This document shows positions 44,950 through 55,468 of a DNA stretch of 64,000 nucleotides, one piece after another. The translations under genes and the position numbers were made by a program. Source of the DNA: Sophora flavescens (taxonomy: Eukaryota; Streptophyta; Magnoliopsida; Fabales; Fabaceae); assembly GCA_030762895.1 (NCBI GenBank), contig CM061070.1, positions 105,363,054 to 105,427,053 on the forward strand. Direction: 5' to 3'. Under the pieces are notes generated by a model that did no database searches, was not told the origin of the DNA, and was given only the letters and a program-made list of their open reading frames with translations. Position 1 is the stretch's first letter. Every line of letters starts with the position of its first letter.

Positions 44950-45457
44950 GTATCATCCATATTTTATACCATTCACTACATCATTCATATATGGTAAATT
45001 TTGGATCAATCAAATTGTCACATGGGTTTGATCAAAATTTCAAACTTTTTAGTTGTATTTCTATTGTAATCAAATATATGAATACAATATATTGCAGTAT
45101 AATATATACTCTTTGTACTCGTAAATTTAATTCATATTAAAATAATATTTTTTGATTAAAAAAACTGATTATATTGCAAAATAATATTTTAATATGAATT
45201 AAAATAATGTTCGTTGTCAATAATATTTTATAATATAATCAGTTTTTTTTAATCAAAAAATATTATTTTAATATGAGTTAAATTTACAAATACAAAAAAC
45301 ACATATATTATACTACAATATATTGTATTCATATAGTTTGACTACAATATAATACAACTAGAAAGTTTGAAATTTTGACCAACCTATGTGTCAATTTGAT
45401 TGGCCCAAAAATTGTCACATGGGTGGTGTAGTGGGTGGTATAAAATATGGGTGGTGC
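44950..45457. mobile_element. Hairpin MITE (about 250-bp inverted arms)
   Basis: The left half (about 44950-45195) and right half (about 45215-45457) are reverse complements with scattered mismatches. They share CCATATTTTATACC at the tips, then CAATCAAATTG, CAAAATTTCAAACTTT, TAGTTGTATT, ATGAATACAATATATTG and AATATTTTTTGATTAAAAAA toward the centre. The loop is only a few tens of bases. No ORF of note. Likely a fold-back MITE; the target duplication is not clear. Confidence 0.75.
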
Positions 45458-45616
45458 GCCATAGCTCGACCCTGTAACAAAATCCACATTATTTTCTTTA
45501 AATTCGTTTCCACTAATGATAGTTGAGGGATCAAGGGAGAAATCGGTAATGCTCCCTGGCCCAGAAGACTGCTTATGCAGTCCGCCTTGTTGAGTAATAC
45601 GGGTATGGGTATAGTG

Positions 45617-45808
45617 AACCTGAGTTGAAACGGGTTTGAGGGTACCATACGAGATGTTTTTGGGGCAAAGTCCTATTTCATGGTGCTTGATTTGTCATTT
45701 AATAACTTGACGGCTCGGATACCAAGTTCGTTATCGTCAACAAAGTTCATCGGGCATTTGAACCTTAGCCACAACCACCTTTGTGGAACGGTGGCGAGTG
45801 TGGATAAA
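45617..45808 (+). pseudogene. Remnant of a leucine-rich-repeat gene (DRT100/PGIP-like)
   Basis: The + frame from 45617 reads NLS-stop-NGFEG, then DVFGAKSYFMVLDLSFNN and, after SLSSTKFIGHLNLSHNHLCG, ends near 45808. These are two typical plant extracellular LRR units plus the LSHNHLCG capping motif that closes the LRR block in DRT100-like proteins. An in-frame TGA at 45626-45628 interrupts it. No continuous LRR sequence is recognisable upstream, and a hAT-like insertion at 45824 cuts the downstream side. About 64 codons of a dead gene fragment. Confidence 0.72.
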
Positions 45809-45823
45809 GGTGTGGGGTGGTGG

Positions 45824-46261
45824 TAGAGCTGTCAAAACGGGACAGGCCGACTCACCCAGGTTGGCCCACCACGGGTCGGGCAAAAAGTGGGTTAACCTAA
45901 CTCGGCTCACTTTTTGGTGAGTCAAAAAATATTCAACACGGCTCGACCCACCATGGTTGATGGGTTATGCGGGTTGACTTGCTTTTATTTATTTATTTTT
46001 AAATCATTTAAAAAAAAATAAAACCCAGAAAATTTTAAAAATAATAATTAAAATACCAACACCTTAAATGAGGTTTATTTATATTATTTAACGAGATTCA
46101 AAATTTGATTATGTAAATAATCGTAGACTACAATCTACCGCCTTATAGATTATCCAATGACTATTTTATTTGTCTATCAAGATGTCATTATGATAGTGCA
46201 TAGAAGATGACATGTGTGATCCTTTTTCAAATTGTCCCATGGATTTATTTGATTATCCAAG

Positions 46262-46319
<58 letters not shown>

Positions 46320-46564
46320 TATTCCAATGGTCTTGGATAGTGACATGCATGATTAAGTTTTGATAAAATAAAAAATAAAAAATGTTGCAAAACCCGTGAG
46401 CCAACCTGACTCACCACCGGTTGAACCCACCCAACCCGCCGGTTAGGTGAGCCGGGTCAAAATGACCGAGGTCAAAACGAGACAGATTTTGTCCAACCTA
46501 GCCCACCAGTGAGCCGAGTTGGGTTGGGTTGGTTCACGGGTTCCATCTTATTTTGACAGCTTTA
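45824..46564. mobile_element. Non-autonomous hAT-like element with (TA)27
   Basis: Inverted ends TAGAGCTGTCAAAA and, in reverse complement, TAAAGCTGTCAAAA. Subterminal GGGTTGG/CCAACCC and GAGCCGAGT-type repeats occur in opposite orientation on the two sides. The flanking octamers GGTGGTGG (45816-45823) and GATTGTGG (46565-46572) agree at six of eight positions, fitting an old hAT target duplication. A pure TA run of 27 units occupies 46265-46318. No transposase. Confidence 0.68.
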
Positions 46565-46572
46565 GATTGTGG

Positions 46573-47349
46573 TGGTCGGGGTGGCAGCGGCGGCAGTGAT
46601 GTGGTGGTGATGATAATCGGATATGAAATTGAAATTGAGAAGGATGAAGAGGGGATGATAAATACAAGGTTAATATTGTCATTTTATCAATTTTAATCTT
46701 GTGATCTCAACCGTTGCTTTTATTTATTAATAAACGTATGGTTGTGATTAAAAGAGCATGCTGCACCAAAGTAAAGATGGTGCATGCTAACATTCACCTT
46801 TGTTTGGGTCTTTGTAACTTTAGGTGCTGCAGCATCAGCTTCTTCCAACTTTGGTAACTGTAATTAATACAATAATACGAATTATTTTCATGGTCATATT
46901 CATATATGGTCTTTTTCTTTTGTGTGTGGAGAATGAAAAGGTCCGAACCACTCTTTCCTTCCTTTGGAAACATGACATTTATTGGGTGGTATATTCGAAA
47001 TCAGTTTTGGTGCTTAATTCAAGTATATTACCATTGTTGTGAGGGCTTAATTGTTGGAGAATTTCGGATAAAAACATTGATATGTGACTGATGCTAACAT
47101 TTTTGTAAAAAGTAATCAATGTTGGATTTGTTTAGCAAAGAATTGGAGCTATGTAAGACTTTCCGATGGAAAATTTCTTCATTAGTAATTAGACTTTCAG
47201 GGCACGGATTTGTCTTCCTAGGAATAAGTCACCTCTTCTGAAAATAAAAGCATACACACAGTATTATTACCATTTGAATGGCACAGTTATTTTGGAAAGG
47301 TACTTTTAATTTGTCGCACAATATTTATATTGCCGATTTTTCAAATTTT
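46573..47349. other. Intergenic spacer
   Basis: No gene recognised. The first 50 bases are GGT-rich and may be flanking coding remnant. GCATGCTGCACC and GGTGCATGC near 46758-46787 are an imperfect short hairpin. Confidence 0.4.
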
Positions 47350-47368
47350 TTTATACTTTTCATTTTTT

Positions 47369-47948
47369 TTTACTAAAAAGATATTCATTCATTCAAATTG
47401 ATAAAATACGTCTAACAACACAAATCCAACATTGCTAAAAACCGAAAATGATGAATCTACGAACAAACTCACAGCACCCAGGTTCATAGCATAACACGGC
47501 AAAATCAAAATGCCTACAAAAGTGACAAAATCAAAGTCACCGGAATATCTATGTTTCCGGATCTGTAACATTGATGACCAATTCTTGATCAAATCTGTGA
47601 TGGATAGAAGCAAATCTGTCAATCTGAACCAAACGAATACCGCACCAAGACGGGAAATCAAACATACACCGCACCAAGATGAGAAATCAAACAATGCCTC
47701 ACCAAGACGACGAACAACAATACCGCCGACCACAGAAGACGAAAAACATGAAAAACACGAAGAAAAAAACCAGATCTATGTGAAAAAACCACTTATTTAG
47801 ATAAAATGGGGAAAAAACGAAGTAAAGGGGTGATTCCAAGTCAAAAAATGACTCAAAACCACCCCTCTAATAGTGGCACGTGATTGTGTGTAGAGAGAAG
47901 GGAGATAGTTTGAAGTTAGGGAGAGAATGGGCTTCCAGTGAATGAGCA
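47369..47948 (-). mobile_element. Retroposon of unassigned family, 580 bp
   Basis: A 19-bp duplication beginning TTTATACTTTTCATTT flanks it exactly (47350-47368 and 47949-47967). A short T-rich run beside the left copy corresponds to an A-tail on the minus strand, so this is an insertion by target-primed reverse transcription in minus orientation. The interior has a 114-codon minus-strand open frame (47389-47733) without recognised domain. Pol III boxes were not found. It could be a 5'-truncated LINE end or a retroposed transcript. Confidence 0.65.
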
Positions 47949-47967
47949 TTTATACTTTTCATTTTTT

Positions 47968-50298
47968 GTCACATTGATAATGTATACTATTTTAATCCAT
48001 AAGCCAAAAAAAAAATCAAAAAATAAATAAATATAAAGAGACAATGTTGGTAATTTCTTTCCAGATTGAAAATGATTTTGAGATTTTTAAAAGCAACACT
48101 CAGTATCACTTTCGTCCACGTTTTCCATTTTGAATTTTATATTCTGAATTCTAATAAACACTTATACTATATCCTATTTCAAGTTAATGGTTTTAAAGAT
48201 AGGTGTTTAATGTGTAACTATTTTTGTGTGCTTTAACTAAAGTAGAGCGAGTTGCTGTGAAGTGTGGGGGCAAATGGCTTCTACCTCTTGAACTAACCAC
48301 TTCATGGTGTGTTTGGTTTCATCTTGAGAAACATTAGAACTAATTTTACCTTCTTGGAAATATGATTTTAGTAAAATTATAGATGATTGGCTATAGACGG
48401 ACAAAAATGATGTTACCTTTGATCCTTGGTTAGACAAAACATTCTAAAAAATAGCTTTTGTGTTAGGTTAAAAAAAATACATTAAGTTTTACATCAAACT
48501 TATTTTTAGAATATAAATATTCAAACATAAATGATTTCTCTACAAACTCAATTTTAATCAAATTAATTTTATAAAATTGAGTTCATTCAAACTCGCCATA
48601 AGCACACACTCACTCTCATGCCCAAAATCATTTTTAAAACTTTAAGTACTTTTTTATTTTTTATTTTGCAATGATGGCAATGAGATTTAAACATATTACT
48701 TTATGTAAATTAACTAATATCTCTTATCATTATGCCAAATTTTTTTTCAATGGGAGGCTTCTAGTAGGTCTTGTACAGGGAAGGACAGAGGAGAGAACAA
48801 ATGGAAAAGGAGTTGAATGTATTATAACATCTTAGATTACATCTATGATTCGTGTCTCGCAACTTAATCAATTGAACTGATTTAATGAGATACTATAATG
48901 ACAATCTTAATAATAAGTTAACTTTTTAGCTACTTTATATCTTATATTCTTAGACATTGATGAATAAGATTAATATCATGCTAACCAATGTCCTAAGATA
49001 CTGATTAAAGAATTAAAAAAGATAAGATTTTATTGAAAAACAATCATACTTCTCAATATATTGATTACATCTATTTCCCATGAAAATTTATCATTTTAAT
49101 TCCTTAACTAATACTCATAAAACACAGGTTATCATTTTCCATACAATTAGTAGCATACTTATAACCATTAACTGTTCCGTAAAAAAAAATCCCATTAATT
49201 GTTTGATGTGTTTGAGATCCGGCAGGATGCTCAGGTGAATGACGCATTACTATTCAACTAAATAATTGCTTTTTAAAACATATGAAACAACAATATTTTT
49301 TGAGTAAAGAGCTTGACACAATTTTATAATGCCGTCTTTAATGTAATTTTATCTCATTATTATACATTTTTTTGTCACATAAGTTTAACTGAGTTGATTG
49401 ACATTTCTTATTGTTCGTGCATAGGTTGATTGGAACGTTCACTTAAATTTACATCTTTTTTTTTTCTGGTGAATTAATTTTCATTCTTTTTAATTTTAAG
49501 CATAATCACCATTCAATTAATTATTTATTATCATGGTAAAAGCTCGCGAACTTTCTTGGTAAAGTTCGTCAATTCTTATATTTTCATGAGATAGTTTTAC
49601 TTGCTTCAAATTCGAAGCAAAGTAAACCAAGACGTAACCGACTTTATTGATTTTTCAGTAACACAAAATATCTAAGCGACAAAAGATGCCTTATAGTGTC
49701 CCTTCTTCAAGCTTCACGGTTCACACTTTCCCTTTTTCTTACTCTCGCCTTTTCTTTTTCCTTATAAATATTCTGATATAAGTCGTTTAGTCTAGAAACA
49801 CAAGAAATTATGTCTGCAGCGCATGCCTCTGAAGGTTGGTCAGTAAATAGAATCCTATCATATCATATCAATATCAATATCAATATTCCTTGTTTTGGTA
49901 CAATAGCAATAAGACAAGAATTCAATACTAAGCGGGAAATTTTTTTCGATAAACCATCGTAATTAATGCATTTAATTAGCTGAAAAACTTCAGCCTACAA
50001 TCAGTAGGTAAAAGCCAGAATCACAACGGAATAGAGAGACATCTCAGGTTAATGTAAAGTTCTTTTTTTTTTTTTTTTTTACGTTATCAATAACTAAGAA
50101 ATCATGATATAATTGATTTTTAAATAATTAGAATATGAATCAAATATTTTTAATGAACATTAAATCCAAAACATTTACCAAAAATCCAAGGCTTAAATGA
50201 GCATTAAAATAATAATTTTAATAATAAGAAATATTGATCAGTGTGTCCATATTAAGGAATAAAAAAAAAGACAATTTTCATCCGGAATGGGAAGCTAT
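47968..50298. other. Gene-poor AT-rich spacer
   Basis: No gene supported. Near 49750-49850 a TATA-like TTATAAATATTC is followed 50 bp later by an ATG with nine codons and then a GT (ATGTCTGCAGCG start), which could be a first exon or chance. Confidence 0.4.
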
Positions 50299-50560
50299 GG
50301 TCCTGTTTGCTTTATTTTTAAATTCCTGTTTTCATTTCTTATTTTAAAAAATAATTATGAAACTGTCACATTGTTTTTTATTTTATTTTCTATTTTCAAA
50401 AATTTGTATAAGAAACATTGAAAACCGAAAAAAATTTGTTTTTGGTGAGTCATGTACAATTTTTAAAAACAGGACACAGTGAAAATAATATGACAACTTT
50501 GTAATTATTAATAAAAACAGGAAATGAAAACATGAAACTGAAAACAAAACAAAAGACTCT
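50299..50560. repeat. MITE-like repeat, copy 2 (partner at 41600-41815)
   Basis: Same ordered phrases as the block at 41600-41815. The ends GTCCTGTTTGCTTTATTT and, in reverse complement, GTCTTTTGTTTTGTTTTCAG are loosely inverted. Confidence 0.5.
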
Positions 50561-50964
50561 GTGTTCAAGATTTTTTCAAGAAATGTTTTATTTGGTTTGT
50601 AATAAAGACATGGTTTTAGTGGTTTTTTTTCTAATCAATACTCCAAGCAAGACCCTAAAAAAATTATCCTAATTTTCTTTAAATAATACTTTTTTTTTGA
50701 CTAATTCTTAACCTAATACTTAATTCAGTACCTTGAGTTTAGAATTTTCCTTTTTTTATAAATGAGGAATTTTTTGTTCTTCTGTCGTACTAGTGACTTC
50801 TTCCTATTTGCTTTTGAAAAAGGTAAAGCTGCATTAACACCTAATTTTTTGGCATATTAAACATTCAGAGATGTGCTATAATTATTAATTATTATTGAAA
50901 ATTATGGCAAAGAAGAGAGGAATGAGAGATGAAATTTGACGGAATCATTAGGGTGCACATTAAC

Positions 50965-51220
50965 TTTGAGCCGGCAATAAACCAAAATAGTAGTTTGTTT
51001 GAGTTTTTTGTTTTTACGGAGAAATAGTAGTTTGTTAGTGGTTTGAGACTTGATTCGTTAATTAATTTAATAAATTTGGTTTATTAATTAAAATAGTTGA
51101 ACTTATCAATTCAAACTTGATCCGACAATAAACCGAATTAGTTGGCTAGAAGTTTGAAATTTAATTCGTTAATTAATTCAATAACTTTGGTTTATGACTT
51201 AAACGAGTTGAACTTAACAT
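50965..51220. repeat. Degenerate direct repeat, two units of about 120 bp
   Basis: The phrase set GACAATAAACC-AATTAGTT, TTTGAxAxTTxATTCGTTAATTAATT, ATAAxTTTGGTTTAT and GAGTTGAACTTA occurs twice in order. A third partial unit seems to resume at 52002, after the Tourist-like element, so that element inserted into this array. Confidence 0.5.
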
Positions 51221-51223
51221 TTA

Positions 51224-51998
51224 GGGCTCGTTTGGTGGTCAGGATAAGAGAGACAGGATAGGATAAGCCATCATGTCCTGTTTGAAACTATTGTTTGGTG
51301 AGCCAGCAGGATAGGATAAATCAATTCTGTCACATATCATATCCTGTCTATCTAGTTAAAATTCTATCCTGAGGGGGAGCTGGGTTAGAACTCAACATGA
51401 TATGATAAGGTGATTTATAGTATAATAAAATATAAAAATATTTTATATATAAAATAACTAAAGTATAATAAAATATAATATAATTACCAAAAAAGGTATA
51501 ATAAAACATAAAATAATAAAAATATTAATAATTAATTTAAAAAATTATTTTTATTTTGTCACAAGGCTAATTTTGTTACTTCACATTATTTTAAAAAACT
51601 GAAAAATAAATAAAAAATATTCTAATAATTTAACTATGTGTAAAATAAAAACTAAAAATGAATATTTAAAATTATAACAAAATTAATTTAAGCTAAACAA
51701 TATTTTAAAATTTTAAAATATTATATGTAATTTTATCACAAGGACAATTTTGTCTTTTTATATAATCTTAAAAAATAAAAATTATAAGAAACTAAAATAT
51801 AATAAAATATGAAAACATTCAGAACAAAAACGAAAATTTTAAAATTCGTACTAAAATTATAATGCTATCCAGTTGGTTATCTGGTGGACACCAAACGTCG
51901 GATATGATAACAACTTATCCTGCTCATATCATATCCTACTCCTATCCTGCTCTCTTATCCTATCCGCCCCTATCCTATCCTGACCACTAAACGAGCCC
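51224..51998. mobile_element. Tourist-like (PIF/Harbinger) non-autonomous element
   Basis: 3-bp duplication TTA at 51221-51223 and 51999-52001. Inverted ends GGGCTCGTTTGGTGGTCAGG and, in reverse complement, GGGCTCGTTTAGTGGTCAGG, one mismatch in 20. Subterminal GGATAGGATA repeats occur on both sides. 775 bp; interior AT-rich, no transposase. Confidence 0.88.
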
Positions 51999-52073
51999 TT
52001 AAAATTTAGTTGCTAGATAAAAGAGTTGGACTTTAGACTAATTAACATTCTTCCACTTGTTTGATTAATTAAT

Positions 52074-53494
52074 GACACGGACTCGGCAAGTGTACCGGTT
52101 CGTTGCAAGTAATAAAACGGTAAGACCGGATATCGTTATCAGGGATCGTGGACAATTACCACTTCGCAAATTTGACTACTATCTAGGCGATCGAATTTTT
52201 GAGTGAAGGTTGTTCTAACATCTAACAAGCAAACAAGAAGAAAATGTTTTTGTTCTTTTTGGATTTTTTTTTTCAAACAGTTAATTATGAAAACAGAAAG
52301 ATGAATAACAATTAGATAGGATTGCTAGGGTTAGACTAAGCTAATCCTCCCTTGATTGTTATGAAATGATAACTAACACAGTTCCTACTTCACTTATGAC
52401 AATCGAATCTTTTCTAATATACTCAAGCCTAATGTCTTAGGTGCATTGAGCCTAAAATCCCAAATTAAACCCTAATGTCTTAGGTGGATTAATAAGAGAA
52501 ATTGCATTAAGAACAAGATTCATAAGATTGCAAGTAGCCAACACCTATGTCTAGATTCTTGGACTACTTGGCATATAATTCATGAGCATGCTTTAACATC
52601 AACCTTTCAATTGTCTATTAAAGCAACTAATCATTCCTAAGATGATCAAGCCTAGGAAATCATTAAGCATAGAATTATATACTCATAAAGAAGAAGGAAA
52701 CTGTATTAAAATTAAGTCATTTTTACAACCAAGTTCAGATAGCAATAGTCTAACCCCAACAAAGGGGAGTTTAGCTACACATAATTGAAGATAAAACAAA
52801 AGAAATAATTACAGAGATGAACAAAGGAGAGAGCTCCATGGAATGATGCACAGCAGCCACAGCAGCAAAGGATTTTCCTTAGGTTTTTTTCTGAATGGAA
52901 TCCCTTTCTTCTGTTCTGCTCAGTTCTTTTATTACTCGTGGCCGGTCACGGCCGTGACAGCCATCACGGCCAGGCCGTGATGGTTTCTGACTTGGGCGCC
53001 TCTTCATTTACTGATTCATCACGGCCGTGATAGCCATCACGGCTAGGCCGTGATCGTTTCTGACTTTTCCAACTAACAGGTCACGGCCGTGACAGCCATC
53101 ACGGCTAGGCCGTGATCGTTTCTGACTTTGGAGATCTGGCAAAGCTGACACGTCACGGCCGTGATAGCCATCACGGCTAGGCCGTGACAGCTTCTGACTT
53201 TTGGCTCAATTCTTTCTTCAGATACTGGTCCCTCACGACCGTGAGGGCCATCACGGCTAGGCCGTGATACTCTCTGCTTGGCTCAATTTCTTATCTTTTA
53301 AAGCTCTAAGTCATCCAAGCTTCATACTTGCTAATTCTTGGGCATTTAATCATGAATATCTGCAAAACAACACACAAAACCACCTTATCCGTTCCAAAAG
53401 GAAAAACTAAACAAAATAAACACTAAAATGGCCTAACTATATGCAAATGCATGCAGAAATGTACATGGAGAATGAGGTGAAATCACACTCATCA
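52074..53494 (-). mobile_element. Solo LTR of an Athila/Calypso-like gypsy element
   Basis: 1421 bp, TG...CA on the + strand, flanked by the exact 5-bp duplication ATTAA (52069-52073 and 53495-53499). It matches the LTR at 56086-57436 over its length apart from small differences and one extra internal repeat unit. With one LTR, no internal region and an intact duplication, it is the product of LTR-LTR recombination. Orientation is inferred from the related element. Confidence 0.92.
52946..53268. repeat. Five palindromic GC-rich tandem units inside the solo LTR
   Basis: Each unit of about 60-75 bp has a perfect or near-perfect TCACGGCCGTGA palindrome, a short spacer (CAGCC/TAGCC), then a hairpin ATCACGGC-YA-GGCCGTGAT and a TTTCTGACTT tail. 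Five units here, four in the homologous LTR. Confidence 0.88.
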
Positions 53495-53519
53495 ATTAAC
53501 TAACTGATAAAAATATGTA

Positions 53520-53799
53520 CTACCCCCGAACCTAATTATAAGCAAAAAAACTAAATTCACACTTATTAAGAAAATTAGTTAAGTTAGTTTAATTATCTTG
53601 ATTTGTGTAAAAAAGAGAGTTAATTGTCTAGCGAATATGCAATGCTCCTGAAAAAGTAAATGGAGAATTGATTTGATTGGTTAATTTTCTTGATTTTTGC
53701 AATACTAACATTTAATAGTATTGACTTAATTGATTTTTGCTTATATTTGAGTCTAAAGAATGTAGCTACTTTTTTGCTTATATTTAGGTCCAGAGGGAG
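53520..53799. mobile_element. Stowaway MITE (Tc1/mariner)
   Basis: TA target duplication (53518-53519 and 53800-53801). Ends CTACCCCCGAACCTAATTAT and, in reverse complement, CTCCCTCTGGACCTAAATAT, followed on both sides by AAGCAAAAAA. This is the classic Stowaway end. 280 bp. Confidence 0.85.
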
Positions 53800-54028
53800 T
53801 ATGTGTGTACATATTGTTTTATATTTACAAAATAAAAAGTATAAAAAAGATGTATATGAAATGTTTGTTGACTTACAATATTTATTTAAGACAAATGTCA
53901 ACGAGTGCTCTTAGTGTATTGCTTAAGGAATCTAAAAAAGTAAATTTTTGTAAGAAGTAGTGTATTCAATACATTAGTAAAAAAATGTGTATTTTATACA
54001 TTCGGAAATGATTGAGTTCATTGGGAAG

Positions 54029-54657
54029 GAACCAGTGAAGACGGAAAGATGCAGATCTTCGTGAAAATCCTAACCTGAAAGACCATCACCCTTGAGGTCG
54101 AGTCCAGCAACACCATCGACAATGTTAAAAGTAAGATTTAGGGTAAAGAAGGTATTCCTCCGGATCAGCAGAGGTTGATCTTCGCCGGAAAACAGCTTGA
54201 AGATGGCCGTACCCTCGCCGACTACAACATCCAGAAAGAGTCAACATTGCAACTTGTTTTGAGGCTTCGTGGTGGCATTATTGAGCCATCTTTGATTGCA
54301 TTGGCCAGGAAGTATAACCAGGATATGATGATCTGTCGCAAGTGTTATGCACGTTTGCAACCCCGTGCTGTCAACTGCAGGAAAAAGAAGTGTGGACACA
54401 GCAACCAGCTGAGGCCAAAGAAGAAGATCAAGTAAACTGTTCTGATTTTCAAATGGACTTGCCGTGGATTTGCTTGGATTTTTTTTAATCCTGATAACTT
54501 TGTTAGCATCTTAGTTTTGAAGGAATCCTGTTATAAATTGCACTGATAGAGTTACTTTGTTAAGATTTTAGTATTCAGTTTGAGACTGGTTGAAATCAAT
54601 TATGCTTCAGTTCCATGTGATGACATAATTTTGTTGCTTTCCATAATAAAAAAAAAA
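54029..54657 (+). mobile_element. Retroposed mRNA copy (ubiquitin-L40)
   Basis: An exact 10-bp duplication CATTGGGAAG (54019-54028 and 54658-54667) flanks an intronless cDNA-like block ending in a 10-base A run just after an AATAA-type signal. It was therefore inserted by reverse transcription of a spliced, polyadenylated mRNA. The coding part is listed separately. Confidence 0.9.
54049..54435 (+). pseudogene. Processed pseudogene of ubiquitin-60S ribosomal protein L40
   Basis: The 129 codons including stop correspond to the full 128-residue ubiquitin-L40 fusion: a ubiquitin half (MQIFVKIL, DQQRLIFAGKQLEDGRTLAD, LVLRLRGG) joined directly to L40 (IIEPSL, YNQDMMICRKCYARL, KKCGHSNQLRPKKKIK). 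The L40 zinc-binding cysteines are present. Two in-frame stops lie in the ubiquitin half: TGA at 54076-54078 (codon 10) and TAG at 54139-54141 (codon 31). Missense changes include SNT, NVKSK and GKEG in conserved ubiquitin positions. The L40 half is still open from an internal ATG at 54175. The functional parent would supply monoubiquitin and a large-subunit ribosomal protein; this copy should not. Confidence 0.95.
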
Positions 54658-54873
54658 CATTGGGAAGTGATATGCTTAGTTTTTCAATGAATAATTACGT
54701 TATTTGGATTCCTTAAATAATGTCCTTATGACACTCGTTAGCAAGATCCTTTGTTTAAGATTAAAATTGATTTAAGATCCTTATGTAGTTTTACTTACGG
54801 GTTTAGATTTTAATTTTTTAAAGAAGGTCCAAATGGGTAATTAACTAATAAATATAATTTATAGATGTTTATT

Positions 54874-55053
54874 GGGTGAACCTAGGTATTCTCCGGTGGG
54901 GAGCCAGAGACTAATCCCTCGAGGTACTGAGATCCATTTAAGGGGTTGACCTCTCCCAACAGATGCTCTTCCATACACATGAGTCAGGAATCGAACCCCT
55001 GACCATATGCTTAAGGGGCCTAGTTATTTATCAACCGTGCCACACCATGTTGG
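54874..55053 (-). mobile_element. SINE (tRNA-derived), minus orientation
   Basis: A perfect 21-bp target duplication flanks it (54853-54873 and 55054-55074; starts TATAATTTATAGATG). On the minus strand it begins ACCAACATGGTGTGGCACGG, an A-box-like start. It carries an exact pol III B box GGTTCGATTCC (plus-strand 54987-54997). The tail runs to TAGGTTCACCCAA without a long A run. 180 bp. Family name not recognised. Confidence 0.85.
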
Positions 55054-55074
55054 TATAATTTATAGATGTTTATT

Positions 55075-55468
55075 TAAAAAAGAAATTAAATTTCCAACTA
55101 AATAATGACCGAATAACTTTTATACACGTGTTATGTTCAGATTGGTAAAAACTTATGCCTCTGTTTGACAAAAAATAGTTGATAAGCTAGCTTATAGCTG
55201 AGAAGTTGGCTTATAGTTGATAAACTAATTTTTAGTTCATAGCTGAAAAACTAACATATTGAATTTGAAGTGTTTGATTAAATTAGCGGTCGAACTAGCT
55301 TATAATTTTAAAATGACATAAAATGATATATTTATGATATACATTTCAAAGTAGGAATTTCATTAAAAAGAATGAGGCTAAAAACGAGAGAAAACTCAAT
55401 ATTCTATTTTTGTCTGCGTAAAACACCTTCATGTAATAATCAGAGCTCCCTGTTTCTGGGTTTCTTCC
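55075..55468. other. Spacer with MITE fragment
   Basis: No gene. About 55155-55330 repeats GCTTATAGCTGA / TTATAGTTGATAA / TTCATAGCTGAAAA motifs in a GTTTGAC-bounded block, resembling a truncated hAT-type MITE; the ends are not clear. Confidence 0.4.

Noticed and set aside
46758..46787. Small hairpin resembling a miRNA precursor (GCATGCTGCACC ... GGTGCATGC)
   Set aside because: Arms are too short and have a two-base gap; no extended stem around them.
52946..53268. CRISPR-like or satellite array
   Set aside because: Units are within an LTR and recur in the homologous LTR; spacers are not unique, and this is a plant nuclear sequence.
54175..54435. Functional ribosomal protein L40 gene
   Set aside because: The open frame is the distal part of a processed pseudogene with two upstream in-frame stops and no promoter of its own.
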